In this document: piece by piece, positions 7,871 to 16,298 of the stretch
Position numbering within the stretch: the stretch's first letter is position 1
Layout: each line of letters starts with the position of its first letter
Assembly (NCBI GenBank): GCA_003963365.1
Contig: RXJG01000001.1
Span: forward strand, 62,001 to 126,000
Direction: 5' to 3'
Origin: Sphingobacteriales bacterium
Lineage (GTDB): Bacteria; Bacteroidota; Bacteroidia; Chitinophagales; Chitinophagaceae
Length of the DNA: 64,000 bases
Program-made: the position numbers and the translations under genes
The notes under the pieces: model-generated
What the model saw: the letters and a program-made list of their open reading frames with translations, nothing else
Told to the model about the DNA's origin: nothing
Databases searched by the model: none

Positions 7871-9904
7871 TTACCAAATCCTCACTCTTAAACTGTCTGC
7901 CACAAACATTTTATCTCCCGGTTTAATATCGAAGGCGGAATAAAATTCATCCACATTTACAAAAGGTCCATTTACCCGGTATTTAGCAGGAGCATGTACA
8001 TCGGTTAACAAACTGTTTCTTAGTTGTTCATCTTTCATATGACTTAACCATCCCAAACTATAACCTAAAAAGAAACGTTGCATAGGAGTGAGGCCATTTA
8101 TCTTCTCACCCTTTTTGTACTGCTCTGTTTTCTTAAATGCATCCACCCCTAATAAAATACCACCAAGGTCTGCAATGTTTTCACCGGTGGTTGCTTTACC
8201 ATTAATATGATAACCTGGAAACGGTTCAAATGCATCAAATTGTTTAATGATCACTTCAGCTCTTTTCTTAAACTCTTTTTCATCCTTTGATGTCCACCAG
8301 CTCACTAAATTACCGGCTGCGTCAAACTGTCTGCCTTCATCATCAAAACCATGTGTTATTTCATGACCAATTGTAGAAGCACCTGTGTAACCATAAACCA
8401 ATGCATCATCCAGCTCTTCATCTTTAAAACCGGGAACCAGCATCTGTGCAGCAGGCAACACAATTTCATTGTTAGATGGATTATAATACGCATTATAGGT
8501 TTGCGGAGTCATTTCCCATTCATCACGGTCAACGGGTTTGCCCAGCTTGTTTATTTCATAATCATGCCACCATGCATTGGCGTTCATTACATTTTGTACA
8601 TAACTTTCTTTACCAATCTTCATGGCACTGAAGTCTTTCCATTTTTCCGGATAACCAACTTTCTTTTTAATAGCAGCTAATTTGGTAAATGCTTTTTGTT
8701 TGGTGCTGTCACTCATCCACGTAAGGTTGGTGATACGGGTTTTTAATGCTTCACGTATATCTTCCACCATTTTTTCGTAACGCTTCTTTGCTGTTTCACT
8801 AAAAAACTCTTTTACATAAAGCTGACCTAATATTTCACCCATTAACCTATTCTCCTGCTGAATCACTCTTTTCCATCTTGGTCTTCTTTCTTTAGCGCCG
8901 CTAAAAAGCTTATTGAAGTTGAAGGCTTCTACTCCAAATTTATCAGGCAGCGATCCGGCAAAGTCATTAATCAAATTAAACTTTATATAACTTTTCCAAA
9001 CAGAAAGAGGAGTGGAGGTTAAAACATTATCCAATGCTTTGAAAAACTCAGGTTGACCAACAATTACTGAATCAACACCTTTTACTCCAATTGAGCTTAA
9101 ATAAGTAGTCCAGTCAATTGAAGGAGACATTTTAGTCAAATCAGTAATCGCCATTTTATTATAGTTTTTATAGGGATCACGGAGATCTTCCAATTTACGG
9201 GAAGCTGTTGCCAGCTTTGTTTCCATTGCTAAAATATCTTTGGCAGCATTGGCAGATAATGCAGGATCATCTCCGCTCATTATTAAAAGATGAGTGATGT
9301 AATTAATATATTGATTGCGGATGTTTATTGTTGCAGAATCAGTTTTGAAATAATATTCCCTCTCCGGTAAACCGATGCCTCCCTGGTTTAAGTAATAGGC
9401 CATCACATCACTTTTCTTGGCATCCTGGTAAGTATAATCTGAAAAAAAAGTGCCTGAACCCAGTTTCTTTAATTCAGAAGATAATTGAATAGCTGCTTTA
9501 ACATCTGTAACAGCATTGATCTTATCAAAATAAGATTGTAATGGTTTTAACCCATTAGTCTCAACACCGGCGCTATCCATTGCGGTTGTCCAGAAGTCAC
9601 CGATTTTTTGATCAGATGTTCCTTCTGCTGCATTGGCTTTTGCTGCAGTTTCATTTAATTCACGAAGACGTTTTAAGTTTTCTTCATTTACTAATTGACC
9701 AATACCCCAACTGCTTTGGTCAGATGGGATCGGATTTTTTTTGATCCATCCGCCATTGGCATATTCAAAAAAATCATCACCCGGTTTAACTGTTGTGTCC
9801 AGGTCTTCAGAAAGCATGTCTTTTTTTGCCGTTTGTTTATTGGCATTATTACAAGCAAAAAGAGAAGTACAAATTGCGGTGCTAATCAACAAGCGTTTCA
9901 GCAT
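7871..9904 (-). CDS. M13 family (neprilysin/PepO-like) zinc metallopeptidase, lipoprotein
   Basis: About 677 residues from [20 protein letters not shown], a lipoprotein signal with cysteine after LFA; ten upstream codons are discarded because the signal starts here. The zinc site is HEITH within [19 protein letters not shown], with the third ligand glutamate in GENIADLGG. The substrate-binding [17 protein letters not shown] block is intact. M13 enzymes cleave oligopeptides outside the cytoplasm; this one should be membrane-anchored in the periplasm or on the surface. Full family length, no defect. Confidence 0.93.
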   Translation of the reverse strand: MLKRLLISTAICTSLFACNNANKQTAKKDMLSEDLDTTVKPGDDFFEYANGGWIKKNPIPSDQSSWGIGQLVNEENLKRLRELNETAAKANAAEGTSDQKIGDFWTTAMDSAGVETNGLKPLQSYFDKINAVTDVKAAIQLSSELKKLGSGTFFSDYTYQDAKKSDVMAYYLNQGGIGLPEREYYFKTDSATINIRNQYINYITHLLIMSGDDPALSANAAKDILAMETKLATASRKLEDLRDPYKNYNKMAITDLTKMSPSIDWTTYLSSIGVKGVDSVIVGQPEFFKALDNVLTSTPLSVWKSYIKFNLINDFAGSLPDKFGVEAFNFNKLFSGAKERRPRWKRVIQQENRLMGEILGQLYVKEFFSETAKKRYEKMVEDIREALKTRITNLTWMSDSTKQKAFTKLAAIKKKVGYPEKWKDFSAMKIGKESYVQNVMNANAWWHDYEINKLGKPVDRDEWEMTPQTYNAYYNPSNNEIVLPAAQMLVPGFKDEELDDALVYGYTGASTIGHEITHGFDDEGRQFDAAGNLVSWWTSKDEKEFKKRAEVIIKQFDAFEPFPGYHINGKATTGENIADLGGILLGVDAFKKTEQYKKGEKINGLTPMQRFFLGYSLGWLSHMKDEQLRNSLLTDVHAPAKYRVNGPFVNVDEFYSAFDIKPGDKMFVADSLRVRIW

Positions 9905-10000
9905 ATAAAAATTTTTATGGATAAAAATAGGCAATGCCTTTTGTGCACCAATGGATTTTTGATAAATGGAGTAAAGCCGATAATTTTGTTACCCGGTTTT

Positions 10001-10074
10001 CGGGCAGTAGCGCAGCCCGGTAGCGCATTACGTTCGGGACGTAGAGGTCGCTGGTTCGAATCCAGTCTGCCCGA
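10001..10074 (+). tRNA. tRNA-Pro (anticodon CGG)
   Basis: A full cloverleaf can be drawn. The acceptor stem is CGGGCAG/CTGCCCG, with discriminator A. The D arm is GCGC/GCGC. The anticodon stem is TTACG/CGTAG with loop TTCGGGA (anticodon CGG). The T arm is GCTGG TTCGAAT CCAGT. C1-G72 is the prokaryotic tRNA-Pro identity pair. CCA is not encoded. A rho-independent terminator follows 22 bases downstream. The region to its right is accessory, so its 3' end is a candidate integration site, but I found no second copy of the tRNA 3' end in the window. Confidence 0.95.
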
Positions 10075-10096
10075 CTAAAAATCAATGAATCAAATA

Positions 10097-10121
10097 AAAC
10101 CCGCTCTGGTAGCGGGTTTTT
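10097..10121 (+). terminator. Rho-independent terminator of tRNA-Pro
   Basis: Stem AAAACCCGCT / AGCGGGTTTT with loop CTGGT and a T run, placed just after the tRNA. Confidence 0.85.
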
Positions 10122-10233
10122 GCTGTTCGAAAAAAAGCGTCCTATTTTTAGGATAAATACCAAAATAAAGTCTATCAGGGCTTTATGAGTTCGAACTGGT
10201 AAAAACTTTTTGTCACAAAATTGTGTTAACCCT

Positions 10234-10377
10234 ATGGATGAATTATTGGAAGAACCATTTTTTAAAGAAGAGAAAAATAGTCTAACCATAGAAGAATTTC
10301 GGAAATTTCCTGGTTGTGAGAACTATACGGATGAACAAACAATAGAAATAATAAGTAGCCTTGATCAGGCTTTCTAA
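10234..10377 (+). CDS. Short conserved-type protein of 47 residues
   Basis: ATG to TAA encodes MDELLEEPFFKEEKNSLTIE... ending SSLDQAF. The block LTIEEFRKFPGCENYTDEQ has the look of short Bacteroidota proteins often found near integrated elements, as I recall them; function unknown. It is acidic, with no signal peptide. It lies 160 bases after the tRNA-Pro terminator and may be a leftover of an element integrated at the tRNA. Coding status rests on composition and resemblance only. Confidence 0.5.
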   Translation: MDELLEEPFFKEEKNSLTIEEFRKFPGCENYTDEQTIEIISSLDQAF

Positions 10378-10581
10378 AATAATATTCAACATCGTTGTTC
10401 AGCAAGAGCGAAAAGATAACAAATAACTTATCCCTTTCTCTCAACATTGCAGCATAAACTCTGGAGGTATGCTCTCCTCAACCGTATTTCTATACTGTAC
10501 CTCGGAAATGGCATTATAATCAGGAATACTCCTTTAATGCTTAATTGATAACATATTTTTCATATGATAGCAGAATAGGGC
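10378..10581. other. Intergenic stretch with a possible decayed fragment
   Basis: On the minus strand, positions 10441-10533 read as a short open piece between two stops (contains YNAISEVQYRNTVEESIPPE, then FMLQC and TGA). It looks like the C-terminal tail of a lost protein. No start codon supports a complete gene. I see nothing else here. Confidence 0.25.
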
Positions 10582-10959
10582 TTGCAAAAATTGATTAACT
10601 TGCTGCTAACAGTAAAAAAATTGTTAAGTCGTTCCACCATAATAAGGCGGGTAGTAAGCGGTTTTTTCCTGGTGTTATTTACTCTTAGTGTAACGCCGAG
10701 AATTTTTTTACATGCACTCGTTGTCAATCATACAGATACCAAGACTGTTTCTTATGATTCGAAGGCCCGGGTATCCCAGTCCGGATTCAGGTGTAATGTA
10801 GAAAGCATTGTTGCCGAATCTGTATTTGAATATTCCGTGAACCCCTCTCCGGAAATGATCATTCAGTTTCGGTTCATTACCCACCCTTATCCCATAACCC
10901 CTTTCTTTGACTCCAGGACGACAGCCGTAAATGGCCTTCGCGGACCTCCCTTGGCATAG
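10582..10959 (+). CDS. Small exported protein upstream of a TonB receptor
   Basis: 125 residues if TTG is the start; no in-frame ATG lies near the N-terminus, so the start is uncertain. After a basic stretch comes one hydrophobic segment (RVVSGFFLVLFTLSVTPRIF), then LHALVVNHTDTKT. It ends in GLRGPPLA. I recognise this style of small protein (H-T-D-T after a signal anchor, R-G-P-P at the end) from genes next to metal-related TonB receptors in Bacteroidota. It probably works with the receptor that starts 100 bases downstream. Biochemical role unknown. Confidence 0.55.
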   Translation: MQKLINLLLTVKKLLSRSTIIRRVVSGFFLVLFTLSVTPRIFLHALVVNHTDTKTVSYDSKARVSQSGFRCNVESIVAESVFEYSVNPSPEMIIQFRFITHPYPITPFFDSRTTAVNGLRGPPLA

Positions 10960-11059
10960 TAAATTCTTCCATGAAGAATTCCTTTCTATTTTTTAATAAG
11001 CAGAACAGTATTGTAACTGTATGCTTGTTTATTCCCGTTGAATATTAAACTATATAACT

Positions 11060-13570
11060 ATGAGGTCCTTTCATAAAATGCTTCTTATTTTATTATACAT
11101 TGCAATTCATGGTAACATTAATGGTCAGAGTCTTTATAGTGCCGGTACGGTAAAGAAATTCACCGTTCCAGGTGGGGTATTATCCGGGTATATCACGGAT
11201 AAGGACAATAAAGCCGCTTTAACGGGTGCAACTGTTTATATTCCCGATTTGAAAATAGGAGCGATTGCTGATTCCGCCGGGTATTATCATTTCAATATTT
11301 TACCCTCGGGGAACTACCTAGTAGAGGTGCATTCATTAGGGTTCAAATCCATCACAAGAAATGTGACTATCAATGGCAATACCGTAGTGAATTTTGAACT
11401 GGCCGTTACTGCCATAGAAGAAAGCCCGGTTGTGATCACCGGTCTGTCAAAAGCTACACAAATACGCAGAAGCCCTATACCAATAATAGCAATTAACCAG
11501 GATTACCTAAAAAATAATATCTCCACCAATATAATTGACGCTATTGCCAAAGTCCCCGGTGTAAACGGGTTCTCTACCGGGCCTAATGTTTCCAAACCAA
11601 TTATACGTGGTTTAGGATTTAACCGGGTATTGACATTGTACGATGGATTTCGCCAGGAAGGACAACAATGGGGTGACGAGCATGGTATAGAGATAGACCA
11701 GTACAATGTAGAAAAAATTGAGGTTATCAAGGGTCCTTCCAGTCTTACCTACGGCTCTGATGCGTTGGCAGGTGTAATCAACCTGATTCCATTTCAACCT
11801 GCGCCGGAAGGAAAACTGGTTGGAAGTATTATGGCCGAAAGCCAAACGAATAACGGGTTATATGCAAGTTCGGGGACTTTGAGCGGTAGTAAAAATGGCT
11901 TTGAGTGGATTGGAAGAGCCTCCTATAAAGCAGCCACCAATTACAGGAATAAAATTGATGGCCGGGTATATAATACGGGTTATAAGGAAACCGACGCCAC
12001 AATATCTTTAGGTCTTCATCGCACCTGGGGGTATTCTCACCTCAACCTGTCATTATTTGATGATCTCCAGGAAATCCCTGATGGAAGCCGGGATTCTTTA
12101 ACCAGGAGGTTTACAAAACAAATTACTGAAGCCGACACATTCAGGCCGATCGTTAACGATGCAGAACTAAAATCCTATAGTATTTCTCCATTGCACCAAC
12201 GGATTCAGCATTACAAACTATACACGAATAACAGTTTTAAACTGGGAAAAGGACGCCTGGCACTGAATTTCGGGTTCCAGAGAAGTGTACGCCGGGAATT
12301 CAATCATCCGGGAGCCCCGTTTCAGGATGTAGCGGGTTTGTATTTGAAGCTGAATACTTTTCCTTATGATATTAAATATCATTTTCCCGAATTTGACGGC
12401 TGGAATCTTACTGCAGGGATCAATGGCATGTACCAGAATAATGATGTAAGCAACGGGACTGAATTTGTAATACCTTCTTATCACCAGTTCGATATAGGGC
12501 CTTTTGCTTTTATTAAAAAGACTTTCGGAAAACTTGACCTGGCAGGAGGAATTCGTTATGACAGCCGGTCTTTCAGAAACAGCCAGTTATACACCAAACC
12601 AGATCCGGTCACAAATTTTGACAAACCGGTTTATGGTGCCGATACCATCGGCGCAAACATGCCTTTTCCCAATTATAGTCATACTTTCTCGGGGGCTACC
12701 GGCAGCATAGGCGCAACCTATAATTTCACTGATAAATTTGCGGTAAAAGCAAACTTGTCCCGTGGCTTTCGTGCACCCAACATCGCTGAAATATCTGCGA
12801 ATGGTGTACACCCCGGAACAAACATTTTTCAAATTGGCAATGAGGCATTCAAGCCTGAATTTAGCTTACAAGAGGACCTGGGTTTTTCTTATTCTTCAAA
12901 ACATGTTGTTGTTGATTTGAGTTTGTTTAACAGTACAATCTCTAATTACATTTTCAATCAAAAATTAGTAAAAGCGGATGGAGCTGATTCAACAGATGGT
13001 TCAGGCAATACTTTCTTTAAATTTCAACAAGGTAAAGCAAACCTGTATGGTGGGGAACTTAGTGTGGATATTCACCCGGTGAAATCACTTCATTTCGAAA
13101 ATAGCTTTTCTGTTGTATACGGACTGAATAAAGGAATTGACCCAAAACAGCAGTCGGACAGTAATAAATATTTACCTTTTATTCCACCAGTTCATGGCAT
13201 GTCTGAGTTGCGATATGATTTTAATGCTAAGAAAAGTCATATTATAAATGGCTTTTTGAAAATACAACTTGATTGGCATATGAAACAGGACAAGGTTTAC
13301 CTTACTGATAATACAGAGACACCAACATCCGGATATGCACTATTTAATGCAGGATTAGGAGCAGGATTCACCAATAAACATGGCAAAACGATTTTCAATC
13401 TCTCGGTGATGGGCAACAACTTATTTGATGTAGCTTACCAGGACCACTTAAGCCGATTGAAATATTTTGAACCTTATTCATCATCGCCTAACGGTCACCT
13501 GGGTATTTATAATATGGGAAGGAATATCGCTTTTCGTATTGATTTTCCCCTTGATTTTAAATATAAATAA
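11060..13570 (+). CDS. TonB-dependent outer-membrane receptor with carboxypeptidase-regulatory-like domain
   Basis: 836 residues. The signal peptide ends near residue 22 (NINGQ). A CarboxypepD_reg-like domain at ~38-115 (GGVLSGYITDKDN, AGYYHFNILPSGNYLVEV) precedes the plug (PIPIIAINQDYLKNNISTNI, KPIIRGLGFNRVLTLYDG, YNVEKIEVIKGPSSLTYGSD). The C-terminal barrel ends AFRIDFPLDFKYK. The GDEHGIEIDQ segment in the plug is reminiscent of zinc/heavy-metal receptors of the ZnuD type, so a metal substrate is inferred, not shown. Energised by TonB-ExbBD, outer membrane. Pairs with the small upstream protein. Confidence 0.88.
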   Translation: MRSFHKMLLILLYIAIHGNINGQSLYSAGTVKKFTVPGGVLSGYITDKDNKAALTGATVYIPDLKIGAIADSAGYYHFNILPSGNYLVEVHSLGFKSITRNVTINGNTVVNFELAVTAIEESPVVITGLSKATQIRRSPIPIIAINQDYLKNNISTNIIDAIAKVPGVNGFSTGPNVSKPIIRGLGFNRVLTLYDGFRQEGQQWGDEHGIEIDQYNVEKIEVIKGPSSLTYGSDALAGVINLIPFQPAPEGKLVGSIMAESQTNNGLYASSGTLSGSKNGFEWIGRASYKAATNYRNKIDGRVYNTGYKETDATISLGLHRTWGYSHLNLSLFDDLQEIPDGSRDSLTRRFTKQITEADTFRPIVNDAELKSYSISPLHQRIQHYKLYTNNSFKLGKGRLALNFGFQRSVRREFNHPGAPFQDVAGLYLKLNTFPYDIKYHFPEFDGWNLTAGINGMYQNNDVSNGTEFVIPSYHQFDIGPFAFIKKTFGKLDLAGGIRYDSRSFRNSQLYTKPDPVTNFDKPVYGADTIGANMPFPNYSHTFSGATGSIGATYNFTDKFAVKANLSRGFRAPNIAEISANGVHPGTNIFQIGNEAFKPEFSLQEDLGFSYSSKHVVVDLSLFNSTISNYIFNQKLVKADGADSTDGSGNTFFKFQQGKANLYGGELSVDIHPVKSLHFENSFSVVYGLNKGIDPKQQSDSNKYLPFIPPVHGMSELRYDFNAKKSHIINGFLKIQLDWHMKQDKVYLTDNTETPTSGYALFNAGLGAGFTNKHGKTIFNLSVMGNNLFDVAYQDHLSRLKYFEPYSSSPNGHLGIYNMGRNIAFRIDFPLDFKYK

Positions 13571-14170
13571 CCGGATAACTTTTGTGAATTCCCTATAACA
13601 AACTGTTTGGATATCCTGTCAGATAATTTAGTACGGGACCATCTGCGATTTTGGGTTTTTTGTCTGCAGTTTTTGATTTTTGTAGTGTAATGTTACATTT
13701 ATCAAAATATGTTGCAAATAAATTTTTCGATAACGATCAGCTTATCAATTAGAAAATTTGAAATTTGTCCAGCGGAGCCGATTAAACTGGACAAATCAAT
13801 CTTGGTATAGGTTTGTCCAGTTTCATTTTGACCTGAAACGCTGTTCACATCTGCGATCAAGCGAAAAACTTCTTTTACTTTTTTTGTTTGAAACTCATTA
13901 TTTTCCCGATAATAAATAATAGAAGATTTTGATATCTGCTTTAATGAATTGGGCCGGACACTACTTCATCTGCGTAGCAATGCAGACTGGCAACCATATT
14001 TAAAGAACTATTTGCACGGGGTGCTGGTGCAAATTTTACCGTCTGCTGTATGCTGGTGGGGAGTGATGATTTTTCCTGTGGCTGGTACGGGATTCCATTC
14101 TTTACCATACTTACAACTAACGATACCCGATCATTTAATATCGCATACATACCCCCCGCATAGATTTCAT
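13571..14170. other. Gene-free stretch with inverted repeat
   Basis: No convincing gene; short open frames here have no start or family support. It contains one copy of an 84-base direct repeat (13697-13780, listed separately). It also has a perfect 10-bp inverted repeat, ATTTGTCCAG (13763-13772) with CTGGACAAAT (13787-13796), and a third half-copy GTTTGTCCAG at 13811-13820. This is followed by TTTCATTTTGACCTGAAA, which resembles the palindromes upstream of the nearby porin. The hairpin could be a terminator for the regulator gene or the end of a mobile fragment. Confidence 0.45.
13697..13780 (+). repeat. Direct repeat, copy 1
   Basis: This segment, from ATTTATCAAAATATG through AATAAATTTTTCGATAACGA to AGCGGAGCCG, recurs with about 80% identity by eye at 19572-19646 in the same orientation. 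The two copies bracket the regulator/porin block. Confidence 0.7.
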
Positions 14171-15514
14171 TTAACCCAAACCATAAAATTCTATCTTCCG
14201 GTAAATAGTCGTCAGCCCTATGTCCAGCAACCTGGCTGCCTCCATCTTGTTTCCTTTTGTATAATTAAGCACCTTTTGAATATGCTTTTTTTCAATGTGG
14301 GCAAGAGCAAACCCGGATGGTGTATTTGTTTCAGACTCTGCAAACTGAATATCCAATGGTAAGTCTTCTACCCCAAGCCAGGGATTCTCAGCCATGATAA
14401 CGGCTCTTTCAATAGTGTTTTTTAACTCGCGGATATTTCCTTTCCAATACTGATTCTCGAGGCGACTAAGAAACTCCTGACTCATGCCACTCACCTCTTT
14501 TTTCATCTTCCTGGCAAAGAGTACCATATAATATTTTGCCAGTAATGAGATATCTTTCCTCCTCGCCCGTAACGGGGGAATATCCAAGCTAAAAACATTT
14601 AACCGATAGAATAAATCCTCTCTGAACTTACCTTCGGCTATATCTCGGTACAGGTCACGGTTTGTTGCCGAAATTATACGTACGTCAGCCATTTCGGGAG
14701 AACTGGCCCCTACTTTAATAAATTCATTGGTCTCCAGTACACGCAATAATTTTGCTTGTAAATCGATATTCATTTCCCCCACCTCATCCAGGAAAAGAGT
14801 ACCTCCATCAGCCTGCTCTATTAATCCTTTTTTATCACGGAAAGCTCCTGTAAAAGACCCCGCCTTGTGCCCGAATAGTTCACTTTCAAGCAGCTCTTTT
14901 GAAAAAGAGCTGCAATTCAAAGCCAGGAAAGGCTTGCCCGCCCGCTGGCTGGAGGCGTGGATTGCTTTTGCAAATAATTCTTTCCCGGTACCGGTTTCTC
15001 CCAGTAACAAAACAGTGGTGTTGGTAGGTGCTACTTTTTTTGCGAGGTTAATGGCATTGCGTATACTGGATGACTCTCCCACTATATTTTCAAAACTGAA
15101 GCCATTAGACGCCTGCTTTTCTAATTCTGTTACTCTTTTTTTCAGCCGGGCCTTTTCAACAGCATGCTCAAGAAGGGGAATTAACTTATCATTGTCATCC
15201 CCCTTTGAAAGGTAATCAAAAGCCCCCAGCTTCATTGCATGTACGCCATCAGTAATATTTCCATGACCAGTAAGCAAAATAATTTCAATGTATGATAGCC
15301 TCGTTTTGATATCTCTTGTGAATTCAATCCCGTTGCCATCAGGCAATTTTACATCACAGATAATCACTTCTATATTTTCCTTAACGGCAATCTTACTAGC
15401 TGATTTAATATTGCTCGCTTCAAATATTCGGTACTTTTCTATCGTGAGTATGCGGCTTAAAAGGTTGCGGATTTTCACATCGTCATCTACTATCAAAATG
15501 TTTCCTGTATACAT
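14171..15514 (-). CDS. Sigma-54-dependent response regulator (NtrC family)
   Basis: 447 residues from MYTGNILIVDDD; an upstream extension is discarded because the receiver domain begins here. The receiver (1-120) has acidic D10-D12 and phospho-acceptor D54 (VIICDVKLPDG). The AAA+ domain has Walker A GETGTGKE at 172-179, a GSFTGA loop at 219-224 (the usual form is GAFTGA), Walker B TLFLDEVGE, and RLNVFSLDIPPLRAR. A Fis-type helix-turn-helix lies at ~405-447 (NKMEAARLLDIGLTTIYRKI). It should contact RNA polymerase-sigma54 bound at distant promoters. No histidine kinase lies nearby, so it is an orphan here. It lies 23 bases downstream of the secreted-protein gene on the same strand, so they probably form an operon. 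Confidence 0.93.
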   Translation of the reverse strand: MYTGNILIVDDDVKIRNLLSRILTIEKYRIFEASNIKSASKIAVKENIEVIICDVKLPDGNGIEFTRDIKTRLSYIEIILLTGHGNITDGVHAMKLGAFDYLSKGDDNDKLIPLLEHAVEKARLKKRVTELEKQASNGFSFENIVGESSSIRNAINLAKKVAPTNTTVLLLGETGTGKELFAKAIHASSQRAGKPFLALNCSSFSKELLESELFGHKAGSFTGAFRDKKGLIEQADGGTLFLDEVGEMNIDLQAKLLRVLETNEFIKVGASSPEMADVRIISATNRDLYRDIAEGKFREDLFYRLNVFSLDIPPLRARRKDISLLAKYYMVLFARKMKKEVSGMSQEFLSRLENQYWKGNIRELKNTIERAVIMAENPWLGVEDLPLDIQFAESETNTPSGFALAHIEKKHIQKVLNYTKGNKMEAARLLDIGLTTIYRKIEFYGLG

Positions 15515-15537
15515 AGCAGCCTGTTTTAAATGGTAGC

Positions 15538-16122
15538 CTATTTTAAAGAATCGTTGTACAAACATTTTACTTTATAATTCTTCGCATAGCTATCATAGGC
15601 CATTAAATCCTTATCAGACCTGAATTGAGCGTCAAGTTCATGATGGAACATGTGATTAGCGGGAAATGCTTTCTTCAAATTATCTGCCGTAAGAGCCAGG
15701 ATAGGATCACCTGCATACCTGCTGAAAAAATATTCATCGGTTTTAATCGCTCCTTTTCCTTTCACTTTTTGCTCCAGCCTGTATTGGTAATAAATGTAAA
15801 ATCCTGCAGTATCAAGTATCTCGTAGGATGAATTATTATAAAAACGGTAATTTTTATTAGCACAGGTACGATACCCGTATACTCTTTTTTTGTCAAACTC
15901 ATGCTTTTCGCCATTCTGTATTACAAAACCTTTTGAAGATCCAAATAGTTCATTTAACCTTAATTTTCCGTTCTTACTGCCACATTCAACAGGATAAGAA
16001 AGTTTTTTTTGCAAAAAATCATTGTAGGTCATATACAAGCCAGTATAATCCTGTTGTGCGTAAAGAAGTTGACTGAAAAAAACAACCACCAGCGTAACAA
16101 GTAATGATTTAAATGTTTTCAT
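15538..16122 (-). CDS. Secreted protein of unknown function
   Basis: 194 residues with a clear signal peptide (MKTFKSLLVTLVVVFFSQLL, then YAQ). The mature part is rich in Tyr, Phe and Lys and has three cysteines (VECGSK, YRTCANKN, KVKCLYND). No family recognised. It lies between the OmpL-like porin and the NtrC regulator, all on the same strand, so a shared role in envelope adaptation is plausible. The palindrome TTTCATTTTGAAA overlaps its start codon, the same 13-mer that occurs upstream of the porin. Confidence 0.7.
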   Translation of the reverse strand: MKTFKSLLVTLVVVFFSQLLYAQQDYTGLYMTYNDFLQKKLSYPVECGSKNGKLRLNELFGSSKGFVIQNGEKHEFDKKRVYGYRTCANKNYRFYNNSSYEILDTAGFYIYYQYRLEQKVKGKGAIKTDEYFFSRYAGDPILALTADNLKKAFPANHMFHHELDAQFRSDKDLMAYDSYAKNYKVKCLYNDSLK

Positions 16123-16298
16123 TTTGAAAGAATTTATTTTTTATAATTAGATTAACCATGTATTAATTCATGCATCAATAACAGGTACTGTCGATACGAT
16201 TGTCTCCTTCATTAAACGATTTAACAACTTGAATAAACAGCTTTGTATATCATGTGAGAATTGTGTTAAGGAAATCCGCACATGGTACGCAATCAACT

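Noticed and set aside
10001-10377. Integrated element with att sites at tRNA-Pro
   Set aside because: No repeat of the tRNA 3' end and no integrase gene in the window; kept only as a low-interest observation.
13941-14150. 69-codon open frame downstream of the NtrC regulator
   Set aside because: Begins close after the regulator's stop on the same strand but has no recognisable domain or start support; could be decayed sequence.
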